The position numbers and the translations under genes are program-made. DNA of 64,000 nt from Pseudomonas ceruminis (GTDB taxonomy: Bacteria > Pseudomonadota > Gammaproteobacteria > Pseudomonadales > Pseudomonadaceae): assembly GCF_021602025.1 (NCBI RefSeq), contig NZ_BQHW01000004.1, positions 281,193 through 345,192 of the forward strand, read 5' to 3'. Below, one piece after another: positions 7,681-18,533 of the stretch; positions within the stretch are counted from its first letter, which is position 1; each line of letters starts with the position of its first letter. The notes under the pieces are model-generated. The model saw only the letters and a list, made by a program, of their open reading frames with translations, ran no database searches and had not been told where the DNA came from.

Positions 7681-9327
7681 ATGCAGTCAGCCTACACCGT
7701 CCTTATTCTGCTCACGCTGGTCAGTGTGTCGAAGCTGGTCGGGCGGGTTATCCCGCTACCGCTGCCCTTGGTGCAGATCGCCGCCGGTGCGCTGCTGGCC
7801 TGGCCAACCCTGGGGCTGCATGTTGCCCTTGACCCTGAGCTGTTCCTGTTTCTGTTCCTGCCGCCGCTGTTGTTTGCCGACGGCTGGCGCATCCCCAAGC
7901 GCGAACTGTGGCGCATCCGTGGTCCGGTGGTGGCCCTGGCCGTGGGGCTGGTGCTGTTCACCGTGGTCGGTGCCGGCTACTTCATCCACTGGTTGCTGCC
8001 CAGTATTGCGCTACCTGTGGCATTTGCCCTTGCGGCGGTGCTGTCGCCCACGGACGCCGTGGCCGTCTCGGCCATAACCCAGGACCGCCTGCCTACGCCG
8101 CTGATGCACATGCTCCAGGGCGAGGCGCTGATGAACGATGCGTCGGGCCTAGTGACCTTCAAGTTCGCCCTGGCGGCTGCAATCACCGGTGTGTTTTCCC
8201 TGGCTGATGCAAGTTTCAGTTTTGTGCTGGTCGCCCTGGGCGGCCTGGCGGTAGGTGTTGCCCTGAGTTGGCTGATCGGCCGCTTGCGCGCATGGATGAT
8301 CGCCCGCGGCTGGGATGACCCGGCCACCCATGTGGTGTTCATGCTGTTGCTGCCGTTTGCCGCCTATGTGCTGGCAGAGCGCCTTGGGGTGTCGGGCATT
8401 CTCTCGGCGGTGGCAGCCGGCATGATGCAGAGCTGGCTCGACCTGCTGCCACGCCAGACCAGTACCCGCCTGCTCAACCGCAGTGTCTGGTCGTTGCTGG
8501 AGTTCGCTTTCAACGGTCTGATCTTCCTGCTGCTGGGCCTGCAGTTGCCGGACATCATCAAGGCTGTGGTCAGCCACGAAACGACCGTGTGGCCGACCCT
8601 GGCCTGGCGATGCCTGGATGTCCTGGCGATTTTCGGCGCGTTGATCCTGCTGCGGTTCATCTGGGTACAAAGCATCTGGCGGGCCATCGGTGTGGTGCGG
8701 CGTTGGCGCGGTAAGCCAGCACTCGTCCTGATGCCGACCGCACGCTCCTGCTGGCTGCTGACCCTGGGTGGCGTGCGGGGAGCGGTGACGTTGGCCGGTG
8801 TGATGTCGGTACCGCTCTTGATCGGTGCAGGCAAGGCCTTCCCCGAACGGGACTTGCTGATTTTCATTGCCGCCGGGGTCATCCTGCTGTCGCTCATCAG
8901 CGCGTGCATCGCCTTGCCGATCCTGCTGCGCGGTATCACCAAAAGCCCTGACGAGCGGTTGCATCAAGAAGTCCTGGAGGCTTGGCGACGCACCGTCGAG
9001 GCGGCGATTCATGCACTGGAAGCGGAAGAGGTGATTGACGCCAGCGCACCGCAAGATGCGGCTCAGGCGACCATGGCCACCGAGCTCAAGGCAAGGTTGA
9101 TGGCCGAGTATCGCGATGAATTGAACAGTTACAACGACACGGCCGAGGCGCGGGCCCTGGCCGAGCAGATGGACTTGCTGGAGCGGCGTTTGCGCTTGCG
9201 GGCGCTGCGGGCACAGCGGTTGGAGCTGTACAACCTGCATCGCCAGCATCTGGTGGGCGATGAGGTCGTGCGGCAGGTGTTGGGGGAACTGGATATGAGT
9301 GAAGCGAACCTGGGGGCCGTCAAGTAG
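7681..9327 (+). CDS. Na+/H+ antiporter, CPA1 family
   Basis: 548-residue integral membrane protein. The first 420 or so residues form about 12 hydrophobic helices with the CPA1/NhaP signature: LSPTDAVAVSAI, then EALMNDASGLVTFKFAL (the paired acidic/Asn ion-binding helix). The last 110 residues are a charged, probably coiled-coil cytoplasmic tail (EQMDLLERRLRLRALRAQRLEL). It exchanges Na+ (or K+) for H+ at the inner membrane. Neighbours give no further clue and both are transcribed the other way. Ion preference cannot be read from sequence. Confidence 0.88.
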   Translation: MQSAYTVLILLTLVSVSKLVGRVIPLPLPLVQIAAGALLAWPTLGLHVALDPELFLFLFLPPLLFADGWRIPKRELWRIRGPVVALAVGLVLFTVVGAGYFIHWLLPSIALPVAFALAAVLSPTDAVAVSAITQDRLPTPLMHMLQGEALMNDASGLVTFKFALAAAITGVFSLADASFSFVLVALGGLAVGVALSWLIGRLRAWMIARGWDDPATHVVFMLLLPFAAYVLAERLGVSGILSAVAAGMMQSWLDLLPRQTSTRLLNRSVWSLLEFAFNGLIFLLLGLQLPDIIKAVVSHETTVWPTLAWRCLDVLAIFGALILLRFIWVQSIWRAIGVVRRWRGKPALVLMPTARSCWLLTLGGVRGAVTLAGVMSVPLLIGAGKAFPERDLLIFIAAGVILLSLISACIALPILLRGITKSPDERLHQEVLEAWRRTVEAAIHALEAEEVIDASAPQDAAQATMATELKARLMAEYRDELNSYNDTAEARALAEQMDLLERRLRLRALRAQRLELYNLHRQHLVGDEVVRQVLGELDMSEANLGAVK

Positions 9328-9340
9328 AGCGGCGGGGTGG

Positions 9341-9360
9341 CGATCGCCGGCAAGCCGGCG
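9341..9360. repeat. REP-like palindrome
   Basis: CGCCGG-CAAG-CCGGCG is embedded in GATCGCCGGCAAGCCGGCG, resembling the core of the repetitive extragenic palindromes common in P. putida genomes. It lies between two convergent genes, a usual place for such elements. Only one copy is seen here, so repeat status is inferred. Confidence 0.45.
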
Positions 9361-9363
9361 AAT

Positions 9364-9380
9364 GGGCCGCAGAGCGGCCC
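9364..9380. terminator. Hairpin between convergent genes
   Basis: GGGCCGC-AGA-GCGGCCC is a 7-bp perfect stem between the antiporter stop and the dapC stop. It could end transcription in either direction, but there is no U run. Confidence 0.4.
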
Positions 9381-9387
9381 TGCTCAA

Positions 9388-10584
9388 TCAGCGGGTGCGC
9401 AGGAACGCACGAATCCGCTCAGCCGCTTCGATGCATTCGGCCAGCGGTGCAACCAGTGCCATGCGCACCCGCCCAGCACCCGGATTCACCCCATCCACTT
9501 CACGTGACAGGTACGACCCAGGTACCACGGTCACATGCTGCGCCTCGAACAGGTCGCGGGTGAACTCGGCATCACCGCCCGGCACCTTGGCCCACAGGTA
9601 GAAGCTACCATCGGGGCGTTGCACGTCCATTACCGGCTGTAGAATATCCAGCACCGCATCGTACTTGGCGCGGTACTGGTCCCGGTTTTCACGTACATGC
9701 GCCTCATCCTGCCACGCGGCAATGCTCGCCAGCTGGGTCTGCACCGGCATGGCGCAACCGTGATAGGTGCGGTACAGCAAAAATGGCTTGATGATCTGCG
9801 CGTCACCCGCGACGAAGCCCGAGCGCAGGCCAGGCAGGTTGGAGCGTTTGGACAGGCTGTGGAACACCACGCAGCGCTTGAAGTCGCTGCGGCCCAGCTC
9901 AGCGCAGGCGCTGAGCAGGCCCGGCGGCGGTGCGTCTTCGTCGAAGTACAGCTCGCTGTAGCATTCGTCGGCGGCGATCACGAAGTCATGTTCGTCGGCC
10001 AGTGCAATCAGCTTCTTCAGGGTCTCCATCGGCACCAGCGCGCCGGTAGGGTTGCCCGGCGAGCACAGGAACAGGATCTGGCAGCGCTTCCACACGTCGG
10101 CAGTCACTGCGTCGAAGTCCGGGTTGAAACCGTTGTTTTCCAGGCACGGCAGGTAATGCGGGGTGGCGCCGGCCAGAAGGGCCGCACCTTCATAGATCTG
10201 GTAGAACGGATTGGGGCTGACCACCAGGCCGTCGTCGGCACGGTTGACCACTGCCTGCGTGAAGGCGAACAGCGCTTCGCGGGTACCATTGACCGGCAGG
10301 ATATGGCGCTCCGCATCCAGCCAACCAGCCGGTACGCCGAAACGACGCTCGCACCACTGACCAATGGCCTGACGCAAAGCGGGCAGGCCGAGGGTGCTGG
10401 GGTAGACCGCCAGCTTGTCTAGGTTGTCGGCCATGGCCTGGGCGACGAACGCCGGCGATTCGTGCTTCGGCTCACCGATCGACAGGGCGATGGCGCGCTT
10501 GTCCGCCGCAGGCTTCACGCTGCCCAGCAGGGCACGGAGTTTCTCGAACGGGTAAGGCTGAAGCTGGGTCAAGGCATGGTTCAT
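9388..10584 (-). CDS. dapC: Succinyldiaminopimelate transaminase
   Basis: 398-residue class I/II PLP aminotransferase converting N-succinyl-2-amino-6-ketopimelate to N-succinyl-LL-DAP, between DapD and DapE. It contains LCSPGNPTGALVPM, DECYSELYFDEDAPPPG and the PLP-lysine region SLSKRSNLPGLRSGF. Position next to glnD matches the dapC locus of Pseudomonas. The 30-base gap from glnD suggests co-transcription in the order map-glnD-dapC. Confidence 0.93.
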   Translation of the reverse strand: MNHALTQLQPYPFEKLRALLGSVKPAADKRAIALSIGEPKHESPAFVAQAMADNLDKLAVYPSTLGLPALRQAIGQWCERRFGVPAGWLDAERHILPVNGTREALFAFTQAVVNRADDGLVVSPNPFYQIYEGAALLAGATPHYLPCLENNGFNPDFDAVTADVWKRCQILFLCSPGNPTGALVPMETLKKLIALADEHDFVIAADECYSELYFDEDAPPPGLLSACAELGRSDFKRCVVFHSLSKRSNLPGLRSGFVAGDAQIIKPFLLYRTYHGCAMPVQTQLASIAAWQDEAHVRENRDQYRAKYDAVLDILQPVMDVQRPDGSFYLWAKVPGGDAEFTRDLFEAQHVTVVPGSYLSREVDGVNPGAGRVRMALVAPLAECIEAAERIRAFLRTR

Positions 10585-10614
10585 CGGCGCAAGGTCTCGT
10601 CAATCGTCTAATCG

Positions 10615-13317
10615 TTAAAAGGTCACGCGGGTCGGGCTGGCGTCGCTGGTCTGGCCGGCCTGCAGTTGCTGCACGATGGCCTCCTGCAGGCGGCTGCACA
10701 GTTGCGGGTCGGACAACGGCTGGTTGTCGGCGTCAGTAATGAAGAACACGTCTTCCACGCGCTCGCCGAGGGTGGCGATCTTGGCATTCTGCAGCGACAG
10801 GTCGAACTCCAGGAAGATCCGCCCGATCCGTGCCAGCAGGCCAGGGCGGTCCGGCGCGGTGATCTCGAGGATGGTCACCGGACGCTGCGCATCGTTGAGA
10901 ATGGTCACCTGGGGGGGGAAGTTGAAGTGCTTGAGCTGGCGCGGCACCCGACGCTGGATGATGGTCGGGTAATCCTCGGGGTTGCGCAGCGCTTCGGTGA
11001 GACCGTCGCGGATCTGCTTGACCCGCTGCGGGTTGTCGCCGATCGAGCCGCCGTCGTTGTCCAGCACGATGTAGGTGTCGAGGGTGAACTGGCTGCTCGA
11101 AGTGATGATGCGCGCATCGTGGATGTTCAAGTTCAGCTGCGACATGGCCGCCACGGTCACGGCGAAGAAGTCGTGCTGGTCGGGCGCGTAGATGAAGATC
11201 TGCGTACCCCCCTCGAATTCGCGCTGGGTGGTTTCCTTGATCAGTACCAGCGGCCCGCCATCGGCAGGTTGCTGCAGGATGGCGTCGCTGTGCCAGGCCA
11301 CGTCGGCGGCGTTGTGCTTGAGGAAGTAATCGTCGCCCAGTTGCGACCAGAGTTGTTCCACGTCGTCCGGGTCGGTGCCTTCACGCACCAGGATATCCAG
11401 CGCGGCGCTCTGCGTCTGACGGATCTGCTCCTCGCGGTCCAGCGGGTTTTCCAGGCCCCGTCGCAAGGCGCGCTTGGTCTCGGTGTAGAGCTGGCGCAGC
11501 AGGCTGGCGCGCCACGAGTTCCACAGGCTGGGGTTGGTGGCGTTGATGTCGGCCACGGTCAGTACGTAGAGGTAGTCCAGGCGTGTCTCGTCGCCCACGT
11601 GCAGGGCGAAATCGTTGATCACCTGCGGGTCGGACAGGTCCTTGCGCTGGGCGGTGGTCGACATCACCAGGTGGTTCTGTACCAGCCAGACAATCAGCCG
11701 GCTGTCCCACGCTGGCAGTTGGTGGCGTTCGCAGAACTTCTGGGCGTCCACCGCGCCGAGCTCGGAGTGGTCACCCTGTCGGCCTTTGCCGATGTCATGG
11801 TAAAGGCCCGCCAGGTAGATCAGCTCAGGCTTGGGCAGTCGGCCCATGAGCTTGCTGGCCAGCGGGAATTTCTCGGAAACCGGTGTGTACTGCAGTTTGC
11901 GCAGGTGCTTGATGAGGTTGAGGGTGTGCGCATCGACCGTATAGATGTGAAACAGGTCGTGCTGCATCTGCCCGACGATCAGGCCGAACTCCGGCAGGTA
12001 GCGACCGAGAATGCCGTAGCGGTTCATCCGCCGCAGGTTGCGGTGGATGCCGATTTCGCATTTGAACAGCTCGATGAACAGGCTGGTGTTGCGGATATCG
12101 TTGCGGAAGGTGTCGTCGATCAGGTGCCGGTGTTCGCGCAGCAGCCGCACCGTGTCGGCGCGCACGCCCTTGATCTCGGGGTGCTGGGCCATCAGCACGA
12201 AGATTTCCAGCATGGCGAACGGCGTGCGCTTGAATACGTTTGGTTTGACCGCCTCTATATAGCCGTCATGCAGGCGGAAGCGCGCGTTCAACGGCTGCGT
12301 GGTGCCGCTGTCATCGTCGGCGAGGATGACCTCCTCGAAGTGCTGAATGATCAGGTCACACAGCTGGCTGATGCTCATCACCACCCGGTAATACTGCTGC
12401 ATGAACTGCTCGATGGCACGCTTGGGGTTTTCGTCGGTGTAGCCCAGCAGCGTGGCGATGCTGCGCTGGTGGTCGAACAGCAGGCGGTCCTCGGAGCGGC
12501 CTGCGAGCATGTGCAGGGCGTAGCGGACCTTCCACAAAAAGTCCTGGGAGGAAGCCAGCAGTTCGTTTTCGCTTTCCAGCAGGAAGCCCTCGCCGGCCAG
12601 CGCGTGCAGGTTCAGGGTGCCGTACTGGCGCCGAGCCACCCAGAGCACCGTCTGGATGTCGCGCAGGCCGCCGGGCGAGCCTTTGACGTTGGGCTCAAGG
12701 TTGTATTCGGTGTCGTTGTACTTGTGATGGCGGGCCTTGAGTTCGGCCCGTTTGGCCAGGAAGAATTCCTTGCTGGGCCACATGTGCGCCGTGCTGGTGA
12801 CCTCCAGCATGCGCTGGCGCAGCTGTTCGGGGCCGGCGACGGTGCGGCTTTCCATGAGATTGGTGATGACCGTGAGGTCGGCGCTCGCCTGCTCGGCGCA
12901 TTCGTCGACTGTGCGCACGCTCTGGCCGACTTCCAGCCCGATGTCCCACAGTAAGGTCAGAAAACGCTCGATGGCCTCGCGGTACTGTTCGTGCTCAGCC
13001 GCACCGAGCAGGATCAGCAGGTCGATGTCCGAGTGCGGGTGCAGTTCGCCACGCCCGTAGCCACCGACGGCGACCAGGGCGATGCCGTTGGCGTCGCCCC
13101 AGTCGAACTGGTTCCAGGCCTGCTGCAGGATATTGTCGACGAGCCACGCCCGGTCCTCGATCAGCCGGCGGATTTCGCAGCCGCCGCGAAAACGCTTGTC
13201 GAGCACCTCGCCGGCCTGGCGGATGGCTTTCTTGAAGGCGGCGATGGGGCTCGCCTTGAGGGCCAGTTCCGCCTGGAACTGGCCGCGATCGAACAGCTCG
13301 GGATCCACCTGGGGCAT
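10615..13317 (-). CDS. glnD: Bifunctional uridylyltransferase/uridylyl-removing enzyme
   Basis: 900-residue nitrogen sensor that uridylylates PII when glutamine is low and removes UMP when it is high. Domains in order: nucleotidyltransferase with [17 protein letters not shown] (about residues 90-107), a helical linker, an HD phosphohydrolase domain with [14 protein letters not shown] (about 508), and two C-terminal ACT domains (about 705-785 and 815-895) that sense glutamine. Full family length. It sits 40 bases downstream of map. Confidence 0.97.
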   Translation of the reverse strand: MPQVDPELFDRGQFQAELALKASPIAAFKKAIRQAGEVLDKRFRGGCEIRRLIEDRAWLVDNILQQAWNQFDWGDANGIALVAVGGYGRGELHPHSDIDLLILLGAAEHEQYREAIERFLTLLWDIGLEVGQSVRTVDECAEQASADLTVITNLMESRTVAGPEQLRQRMLEVTSTAHMWPSKEFFLAKRAELKARHHKYNDTEYNLEPNVKGSPGGLRDIQTVLWVARRQYGTLNLHALAGEGFLLESENELLASSQDFLWKVRYALHMLAGRSEDRLLFDHQRSIATLLGYTDENPKRAIEQFMQQYYRVVMSISQLCDLIIQHFEEVILADDDSGTTQPLNARFRLHDGYIEAVKPNVFKRTPFAMLEIFVLMAQHPEIKGVRADTVRLLREHRHLIDDTFRNDIRNTSLFIELFKCEIGIHRNLRRMNRYGILGRYLPEFGLIVGQMQHDLFHIYTVDAHTLNLIKHLRKLQYTPVSEKFPLASKLMGRLPKPELIYLAGLYHDIGKGRQGDHSELGAVDAQKFCERHQLPAWDSRLIVWLVQNHLVMSTTAQRKDLSDPQVINDFALHVGDETRLDYLYVLTVADINATNPSLWNSWRASLLRQLYTETKRALRRGLENPLDREEQIRQTQSAALDILVREGTDPDDVEQLWSQLGDDYFLKHNAADVAWHSDAILQQPADGGPLVLIKETTQREFEGGTQIFIYAPDQHDFFAVTVAAMSQLNLNIHDARIITSSSQFTLDTYIVLDNDGGSIGDNPQRVKQIRDGLTEALRNPEDYPTIIQRRVPRQLKHFNFPPQVTILNDAQRPVTILEITAPDRPGLLARIGRIFLEFDLSLQNAKIATLGERVEDVFFITDADNQPLSDPQLCSRLQEAIVQQLQAGQTSDASPTRVTF

Positions 13318-13357
13318 CGCGTCGCGTTCCTGTCGTTGAGGTTGCCTTGGGGCGAAA

Positions 13358-14140
13358 TCAGGCCGAGGTGCGCGGGATGGTATCGTCCTTGCGCAGGGTG
13401 AAGATCTCGTAACCGGTAGCCGTCACCACCAGGGTGTGCTCCCACTGGGCCGAGAGCTTGCGGTCCTTGGTAATGGCGGTCCAGCCGTCGCCCAGTACCT
13501 TGGTATCGGCCTTGCCCTGGTTGATCATCGGCTCGATGGTGAAGGTCATGCCTTCTTTCAGTTCCATGCCGGTGCCGGCGCGGCCATAGTGGAGGATCTG
13601 CGGCTCTTCGTGGAATACCTTGCCGATGCCATGGCCGCAGAACTCGCGTACCACCGAGAAGCCGTTCTTTTCAGCGTGCTTCTGGATCACTTCACCGATG
13701 TCGCCCAGGCGGCAACCCGGCTTGACCAGCTCGATGGCCTTGTACATGCATTCCTGGGTAACCTTGGACAGGCGCTCAGCCCATACCGGCACGGTACCGA
13801 CGTGGAACATGCGGCTGGTATCGCCGTGGTAGCCGTCCTTGATCACGGTGACGTCGATGTTGAGCGTGTCACCGTCCTTGAGTGGCTTGTCGTTGGGGAT
13901 GCCGTGGCAGACCACATGGTTGATCGAGGTGCAGATCGACTTCGGGTAGCCTTTGTAGTTGAGCGGCGCCGGAATGGCCTGTTGCACGTTGACGATGTAG
14001 TCATGGCACAGGCGGTCGAGCGCTTCGGTGGTGACACCGGGCTTGACGTGTTCTTTGATCATTTCCAGCACTTCGGCGGCCAGGCGGCCGGCGATGCGCA
14101 TCTTCTCGATGTCTTCTGCGGTCTTGATGGTGACGGTCAT
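13358..14140 (-). CDS. map: Methionine aminopeptidase, type I
   Basis: 260 residues; removes N-terminal Met from nascent proteins. Metal ligands and motifs are visible: [19 protein letters not shown] (two aspartates), [15 protein letters not shown] (histidine), MTFTIEPMI (glutamate) and SAQWEHT (last glutamate). It is divergent from rpsB, as in most gamma-proteobacteria, and starts the map-glnD-dapC minus-strand run. Confidence 0.97.
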   Translation of the reverse strand: MTVTIKTAEDIEKMRIAGRLAAEVLEMIKEHVKPGVTTEALDRLCHDYIVNVQQAIPAPLNYKGYPKSICTSINHVVCHGIPNDKPLKDGDTLNIDVTVIKDGYHGDTSRMFHVGTVPVWAERLSKVTQECMYKAIELVKPGCRLGDIGEVIQKHAEKNGFSVVREFCGHGIGKVFHEEPQILHYGRAGTGMELKEGMTFTIEPMINQGKADTKVLGDGWTAITKDRKLSAQWEHTLVVTATGYEIFTLRKDDTIPRTSA

Positions 14141-14315
14141 TACAGGCTCTCTACGGCGCGGTATACCGCGCGAACAAACGGGAAAGGCCGGATTCTAGCA
14201 GAGCAGGGCGGCAGTCTGTCGGGATAAAGGCGGCCATACTGCTGTCTACAGGGGGCATTCTGGCCTGTTTGGCGGGGTGCTGCAAAAGCCGCTGACGGAC
14301 GTGATGTTTGCTGGG

Positions 14316-14344
14316 TTCCGTTCGTTCTCGGGTTGTGGTATAAA
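14316..14344 (+). promoter_or_regulatory. Probable rpsB promoter
   Basis: TATAAA (14339-14344) lies in a TA-rich patch in otherwise GC-rich DNA, with a weak TTCCGT 17 bases upstream. It is the best sigma-70-like match in the map-rpsB gap and would give a leader of about 150 bases. Confidence 0.45.
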
Positions 14345-14499
14345 ATGCGCCGCTTTCGGGGACGACCCCGTAAGCCCTAAACCCACACACGTGTCGACAC
14401 GATGACCTGGGTGCCCCGTATTCTCGAACTTCGTGTTCAGGTGCGTGGGTTGGTCATTGGGATACGTGGAGGCCCAACCCGACTTATCAAGGAACTATC
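14345..14499 (+). promoter_or_regulatory. rpsB 5' leader, candidate S2 autoregulatory RNA
   Basis: This untranslated stretch between the rpsB promoter and start contains CGGGG-ACGA-CCCCG (14357-14370) and the palindrome GTGTCGACAC (14391-14400). In E. coli the rpsB leader (overlapping the t44 RNA) mediates S2 feedback; a similar role here is inferred from position, length and structure only. With the promoter it accounts for the 359-base map-rpsB gap; nothing else was seen there. Confidence 0.4.
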
Positions 14500-15237
14500 A
14501 TGTCCCAAGTCAACATGCGCGATATGCTGAAGGCCGGTGTGCACTTCGGCCACCAGACCCGTTACTGGAACCCGAAAATGGGCAAGTACATTTTCGGCGC
14601 GCGTAACAAGATCCACATCATCAACCTGGAAAAAACCCTGCCTATGTTCAACGACGCTCTGGCGTTCGTAGAGCGTCTGGCTCAGGGCAAGAACAAGATC
14701 ATGTTCGTCGGCACCAAGCGTTCCGCCGGCAAGATCGTCGCCGAGCAAGCTGCTCGTTGCGGTTCGCCATACGTTGACCACCGCTGGTTGGGCGGCATGC
14801 TGACCAACTACAAGACCATCCGCGCTTCGATCAAGCGTCTGCGCGACCTGGAAACCCAGGCCGAAGACGGCACTTTCGCCAAGCTGACCAAGAAAGAAGC
14901 CCTGATGCGTTCCCGCGACCTGGAAAAACTGGATCGCAGCCTGGGTGGTATCAAGGACATGGGCGGCCTGCCTGATGCCCTGTTCGTGATCGACGTTGAC
15001 CACGAGCGCATTGCTATCACCGAAGCCAATAAGCTGGGCATCCCGGTTATCGGCGTTGTCGATACCAACAGCAGCCCGGAAGGTGTTGACTACATCATCC
15101 CAGGTAACGATGACGCCATTCGCGCTATCGAGCTGTACATGACTTCGATGGCTGACGCCGTCATCCGCGGCCGCAACAACGTTGCTGGCGGCACCGAAGT
15201 CTACGCTGAAGAAGCGGCTGCACCTGCTGCTGAGTAA
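14500..15237 (+). CDS. rpsB: 30S ribosomal protein S2
   Basis: 245 residues. Contains [20 protein letters not shown], the N-terminal S2 signature, and [20 protein letters not shown]. It binds the 30S head-body junction. An AAGGAACT ribosome site sits 6-8 bases before the ATG. It is followed by an intrinsic terminator and then tsf, so read-through or a second promoter must supply tsf. Confidence 0.99.
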   Translation: MSQVNMRDMLKAGVHFGHQTRYWNPKMGKYIFGARNKIHIINLEKTLPMFNDALAFVERLAQGKNKIMFVGTKRSAGKIVAEQAARCGSPYVDHRWLGGMLTNYKTIRASIKRLRDLETQAEDGTFAKLTKKEALMRSRDLEKLDRSLGGIKDMGGLPDALFVIDVDHERIAITEANKLGIPVIGVVDTNSSPEGVDYIIPGNDDAIRAIELYMTSMADAVIRGRNNVAGGTEVYAEEAAAPAAE

Positions 15238-15264
15238 TAGGCGCTAGCGTCTACTTGGCACGCG

Positions 15265-15288
15265 AAAAGGGGGCTTAGCCCCCTTTTT
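15265..15288 (+). terminator. Intrinsic terminator/attenuator after rpsB
   Basis: AAAAGGGGGC-TTA-GCCCCC followed by TTTTT. A strong rho-independent signal between rpsB and tsf, likely lowering tsf expression relative to S2. Confidence 0.85.
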
Positions 15289-15422
15289 GCCACCTTGAAA
15301 TCCTGCTGTCAGCAACGGCCCCGCATCATGGGTCGGCTGAGTTGAAAACAGCGGATTTGCAGAATTTAACGCCCGTGTCGAGCGGGTGGAATGGTTGAAA
15401 AACTTTCCAAGAGGATTTTGAA

Positions 15423-16286
15423 ATGGCAGCAATTACTGCGGCGCTGGTCAAAGAACTGCGCGAGCGTACCGGCGAAGGCATGATGGATTGCAAAAAGGCC
15501 TTGGAAAAGGCCGGCGGCGACATCGAGAAAGCCATTGACGACATGCGTGCCTCGGGCGCCATCAAGGCCGCCAAAAAGGCTGGCAACGTCGCTGCTGAAG
15601 GCGCTATCGCCGTCAAGACCGACGGTAAATCCGCCGTCCTGCTGGAAGTGAACTCGCAGACCGACTTCCTGGCCCTGCAAGACGACTTCAAGAACTTCGT
15701 TGCTGAAAGCCTCGAAGAAGCCTTCGCTCAGAAGCTGACCGACGCTGCTCCGCTGATCGCTTCGCGTGAAGCCGCTCGTGAAGCCCTGGTCGCCAAGTGC
15801 GGCGAGAACGTCAACATCCGTCGCCTGGTGCGCGTTGAGGGTGACGTTGTCGGTGCTTACCTGCACGGCAACAAGATCGGTGCCGCTGTCGTCCTCAAGG
15901 GCGGCGACGTCGAGCTGGCCAAGAACATCGCCATGCACGTTGCAGCTTCGAACCCTGAGTTCCTGCTGCCGTCGGAAGTGTCGGCCGAAGCCATCGAGCG
16001 CGAGAAAGGCGTCTTCCTGCAGCTGAACGAAGAGAAGATCAAAGGCAAGCCTGAGAACATCGTCGAGAACATGGTCAAGGGCCGTATCTCGAAGTTCCTG
16101 GCCGAAGCTTCGCTGGTCGAGCAAGCCTTCGTCATGAACCCGGAAATCAAGGTCGGCGAACTGGCCAAGAAAGCCGGTGCCGAAATCGTTTCCTTCACCT
16201 ACTTCAAAGTGGGCGAAGGCATCGAGAAGCCGGTTGACGACTTCGCTGCTGAAGTTGCCGCTCAGGTAGCAGCTGCCAAGCAGTAA
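15423..16286 (+). CDS. tsf: Elongation factor Ts
   Basis: 287 residues; guanine nucleotide exchange factor for EF-Tu. Contains the N-terminal ubiquitin-associated-like helix with RTGEGMMDCKKALEKAGGD, and VNSQTDFLALQDDFKNF (the TDF motif that contacts EF-Tu). Followed by a terminator-like hairpin. Confidence 0.99.
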   Translation: MAAITAALVKELRERTGEGMMDCKKALEKAGGDIEKAIDDMRASGAIKAAKKAGNVAAEGAIAVKTDGKSAVLLEVNSQTDFLALQDDFKNFVAESLEEAFAQKLTDAAPLIASREAAREALVAKCGENVNIRRLVRVEGDVVGAYLHGNKIGAAVVLKGGDVELAKNIAMHVAASNPEFLLPSEVSAEAIEREKGVFLQLNEEKIKGKPENIVENMVKGRISKFLAEASLVEQAFVMNPEIKVGELAKKAGAEIVSFTYFKVGEGIEKPVDDFAAEVAAQVAAAKQ

Positions 16287-16307
16287 GACAGCCCCGTCTG
16301 TCGCCCC

Positions 16308-16341
16308 AAAGAGGCTGCCCGCTCACGCGCGCAGCCTCTTT
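16308..16341 (+). terminator. Terminator-like hairpin after tsf
   Basis: AAAGAGGCTGC, a 12-base loop and GCAGCCTCTTT form an 11-bp perfect stem, followed by TGTC. The short U tract makes it moderate in strength. Confidence 0.65.
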
Positions 16342-16464
16342 GTCAAAGCGGAACAGCGTTTATCCAACCCGTTCCGCTGGCACCAAAATGGTGCCGCGCT
16401 ACAGTTAGCAGGCTGCAAGCAGCCCGCACGAATTTTCTAAAGTACGCCGCAGGAGAGACTCGCA

Positions 16465-17208
16465 ATGGCTCAGCAGGTGAGTGGTCGCCAACCTCGCTAT
16501 AAACGCATTTTGCTCAAACTTAGCGGCGAGGCCCTGATGGGCTCGGAAGACTTCGGTATCGATCCGAAGGTGCTGGATCGCATGGCCCTTGAAGTTGGCC
16601 AGCTGGTAGGGATCGGTGTCCAGGTCGGCCTGGTGATCGGTGGTGGCAACCTGTTCCGTGGTGCCGCGCTCAGCGCAGCCGGCATGGACCGTGTCACCGG
16701 CGACCACATGGGGATGCTGGCTACCGTGATGAACGGCCTGGCCATGCGCGATGCGCTGGAGCGCTCGAACATCCCGGCCCTGGTCATGTCGGCCATTTCC
16801 ATGGTTGGCGTCACCGATCATTACGATCGTCGCAAAGCTATTCGCCACCTCAACTCCGGGGATGTGGTAATTTTCTCCGCCGGTACCGGCAACCCGTTCT
16901 TCACCACCGACTCGGCAGCCTGCCTGCGCGCCATCGAAATCGATGCCGACGTGGTATTGAAGGCGACCAAGGTCGATGGTGTGTACACTGCCGATCCATT
17001 CAAGGACCCACATGCCGAGAAGTTCGATCACCTGACCTACGATGAGGTTCTGGATCGCAAGCTCGGCGTCATGGACCTGACCGCAATCTGCCTGTGCCGT
17101 GACCACAAGATGCCATTGCGGGTATTCAACATGAACAAGCCTGGCGCCCTGCTGAATATCGTGGTGGGTGGCGCTGAAGGTACTCTGATCGAGGAAGGTC
17201 AAGCATGA
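16465..17208 (+). CDS. pyrH: UMP kinase
   Basis: 247 residues; phosphorylates UMP to UDP, hexameric and GTP-regulated in bacteria. Contains [11 protein letters not shown] and [11 protein letters not shown] near the N-terminus, and [20 protein letters not shown]. Its stop overlaps the frr start (ATGA). Confidence 0.98.
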
Positions 17209-17762
17209 TCAACGACATCAAGAAAGACGCCCAGGAACGCATGGGCAAGTCCATCGAGGCCTTGGGCCGCAACCTGGCAGCCATCCGCACCGGTCGCGCC
17301 CACCCAAGCATTCTGGACAGCGTCAAGGTCCCGGCTTGGGGCAGCGAAATGCCGCTGAACCAGGTGGCCGCGATTTCCGTCGAAGATGCGCGCACCCTGA
17401 AGATCGTCGCCCACGACAAGAACCTCAGCGCTGCCATCGAGAAGGCCATCCTGACCTCCGACCTGGGCCTGAACCCGTCCAGTGCCGGCACTACTATCCG
17501 CGTACCGATGCCCGCCCTGACCGAAGAAACCCGCAAGGGCTACACCAAGCAGGCCAGCGGCGTTGCCGAAGATGCCAAGGTTGCCGTACGCAACGTGCGC
17601 CGTGATGCCCTGGCTGACCTGAAGAAGCTGACCAAGGACAAGGAAATCAGCGAAGACGAAGAGCGTCGCGCCGCTGACGAGATCCAGAAGCTGACCGACA
17701 AGTACGTCGCCGAAATTGACGCTGCGTTCAAAGCCAAGGAAAAGGACCTTATGGCCGTCTAA
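17205..17762 (+). CDS. frr: Ribosome recycling factor
   Basis: 185 residues, the usual RRF length. Splits post-termination ribosomes with EF-G. Contains [20 protein letters not shown] and the C-terminal helix ending KEKDLMAV. The four-base overlap with pyrH indicates coupled translation. Confidence 0.98.
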
Positions 17763-17777
17763 GGCCGAGGTTTTTTA

Positions 17778-18533
17778 ATGGAAAAGACCAAGCTGGTGGC
17801 ACCGTCTTCGGTGCCGCGTCACGTCGCGATCATCATGGATGGCAACAATCGCTGGGCGAAGAAGCGCCTGTTGCCCGGCGTTGCCGGGCATAAGGCCGGC
17901 GTGGATGCTGTGCGTGCGGTTATCGAAGTCTGCGCCAAGTCCGGGGTCGAGGTGTTGACCCTGTTCGCCTTCTCCAGCGAGAACTGGCAGCGCCCGGCCG
18001 AAGAGGTCGGTGCGTTGATGGAGTTGTTTTTCTCGGCGCTGCGCCGCGAGGCCAAGCGCCTCAATGAGAACAACATCAGCCTGCGCATCATCGGCGACCG
18101 CTCGCGGTTCCATCCCGAGTTGCAGGCCGCCATGCGCGAAGCTGAAGCGCTGACGGCTGGCAATAATCGCTTCATTCTGCAGATCGCCGCCAACTACGGC
18201 GGTCAGTGGGACATCGCCCAGGCCGCACAGCGGTTGGCGCGTGAAGTCCAGGCCGGTCATCTGCGCCCGGACGACATCACCCCAGGCCTGTTGCAGACCT
18301 GCCTGGCCACCGGTGAGCTGCCGTTGCCGGACCTCTGTATTCGCACCGGTGGCGAGCACCGTATCAGCAACTTCCTGTTGTGGCAGTTGGCCTACGCCGA
18401 ACTGTACTTCTCCGACCTTTACTGGCCGGACTTCAAACACGAGGCCATGCGCAATGCCCTGGCCGATTTCGCTTCGCGCCAGCGCCGCTTTGGTAAGACC
18501 AGCGAGCAGGTCGAGGCTGGAGCTCGTGCTTAA
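17778..18533 (+). CDS. uppS: Undecaprenyl diphosphate synthase
   Basis: 251-residue cis-prenyltransferase that extends farnesyl-PP to C55-PP, the lipid carrier for peptidoglycan and O-antigen. Contains IIMDGNNRWAKKR (catalytic aspartate), GHKAGVDAVR, FAFSSENW and the C-terminal RTGGEHRISNFLLWQLAY. Its stop overlaps the cdsA start (TAATG). Confidence 0.98.
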   Translation: MEKTKLVAPSSVPRHVAIIMDGNNRWAKKRLLPGVAGHKAGVDAVRAVIEVCAKSGVEVLTLFAFSSENWQRPAEEVGALMELFFSALRREAKRLNENNISLRIIGDRSRFHPELQAAMREAEALTAGNNRFILQIAANYGGQWDIAQAAQRLAREVQAGHLRPDDITPGLLQTCLATGELPLPDLCIRTGGEHRISNFLLWQLAYAELYFSDLYWPDFKHEAMRNALADFASRQRRFGKTSEQVEAGARA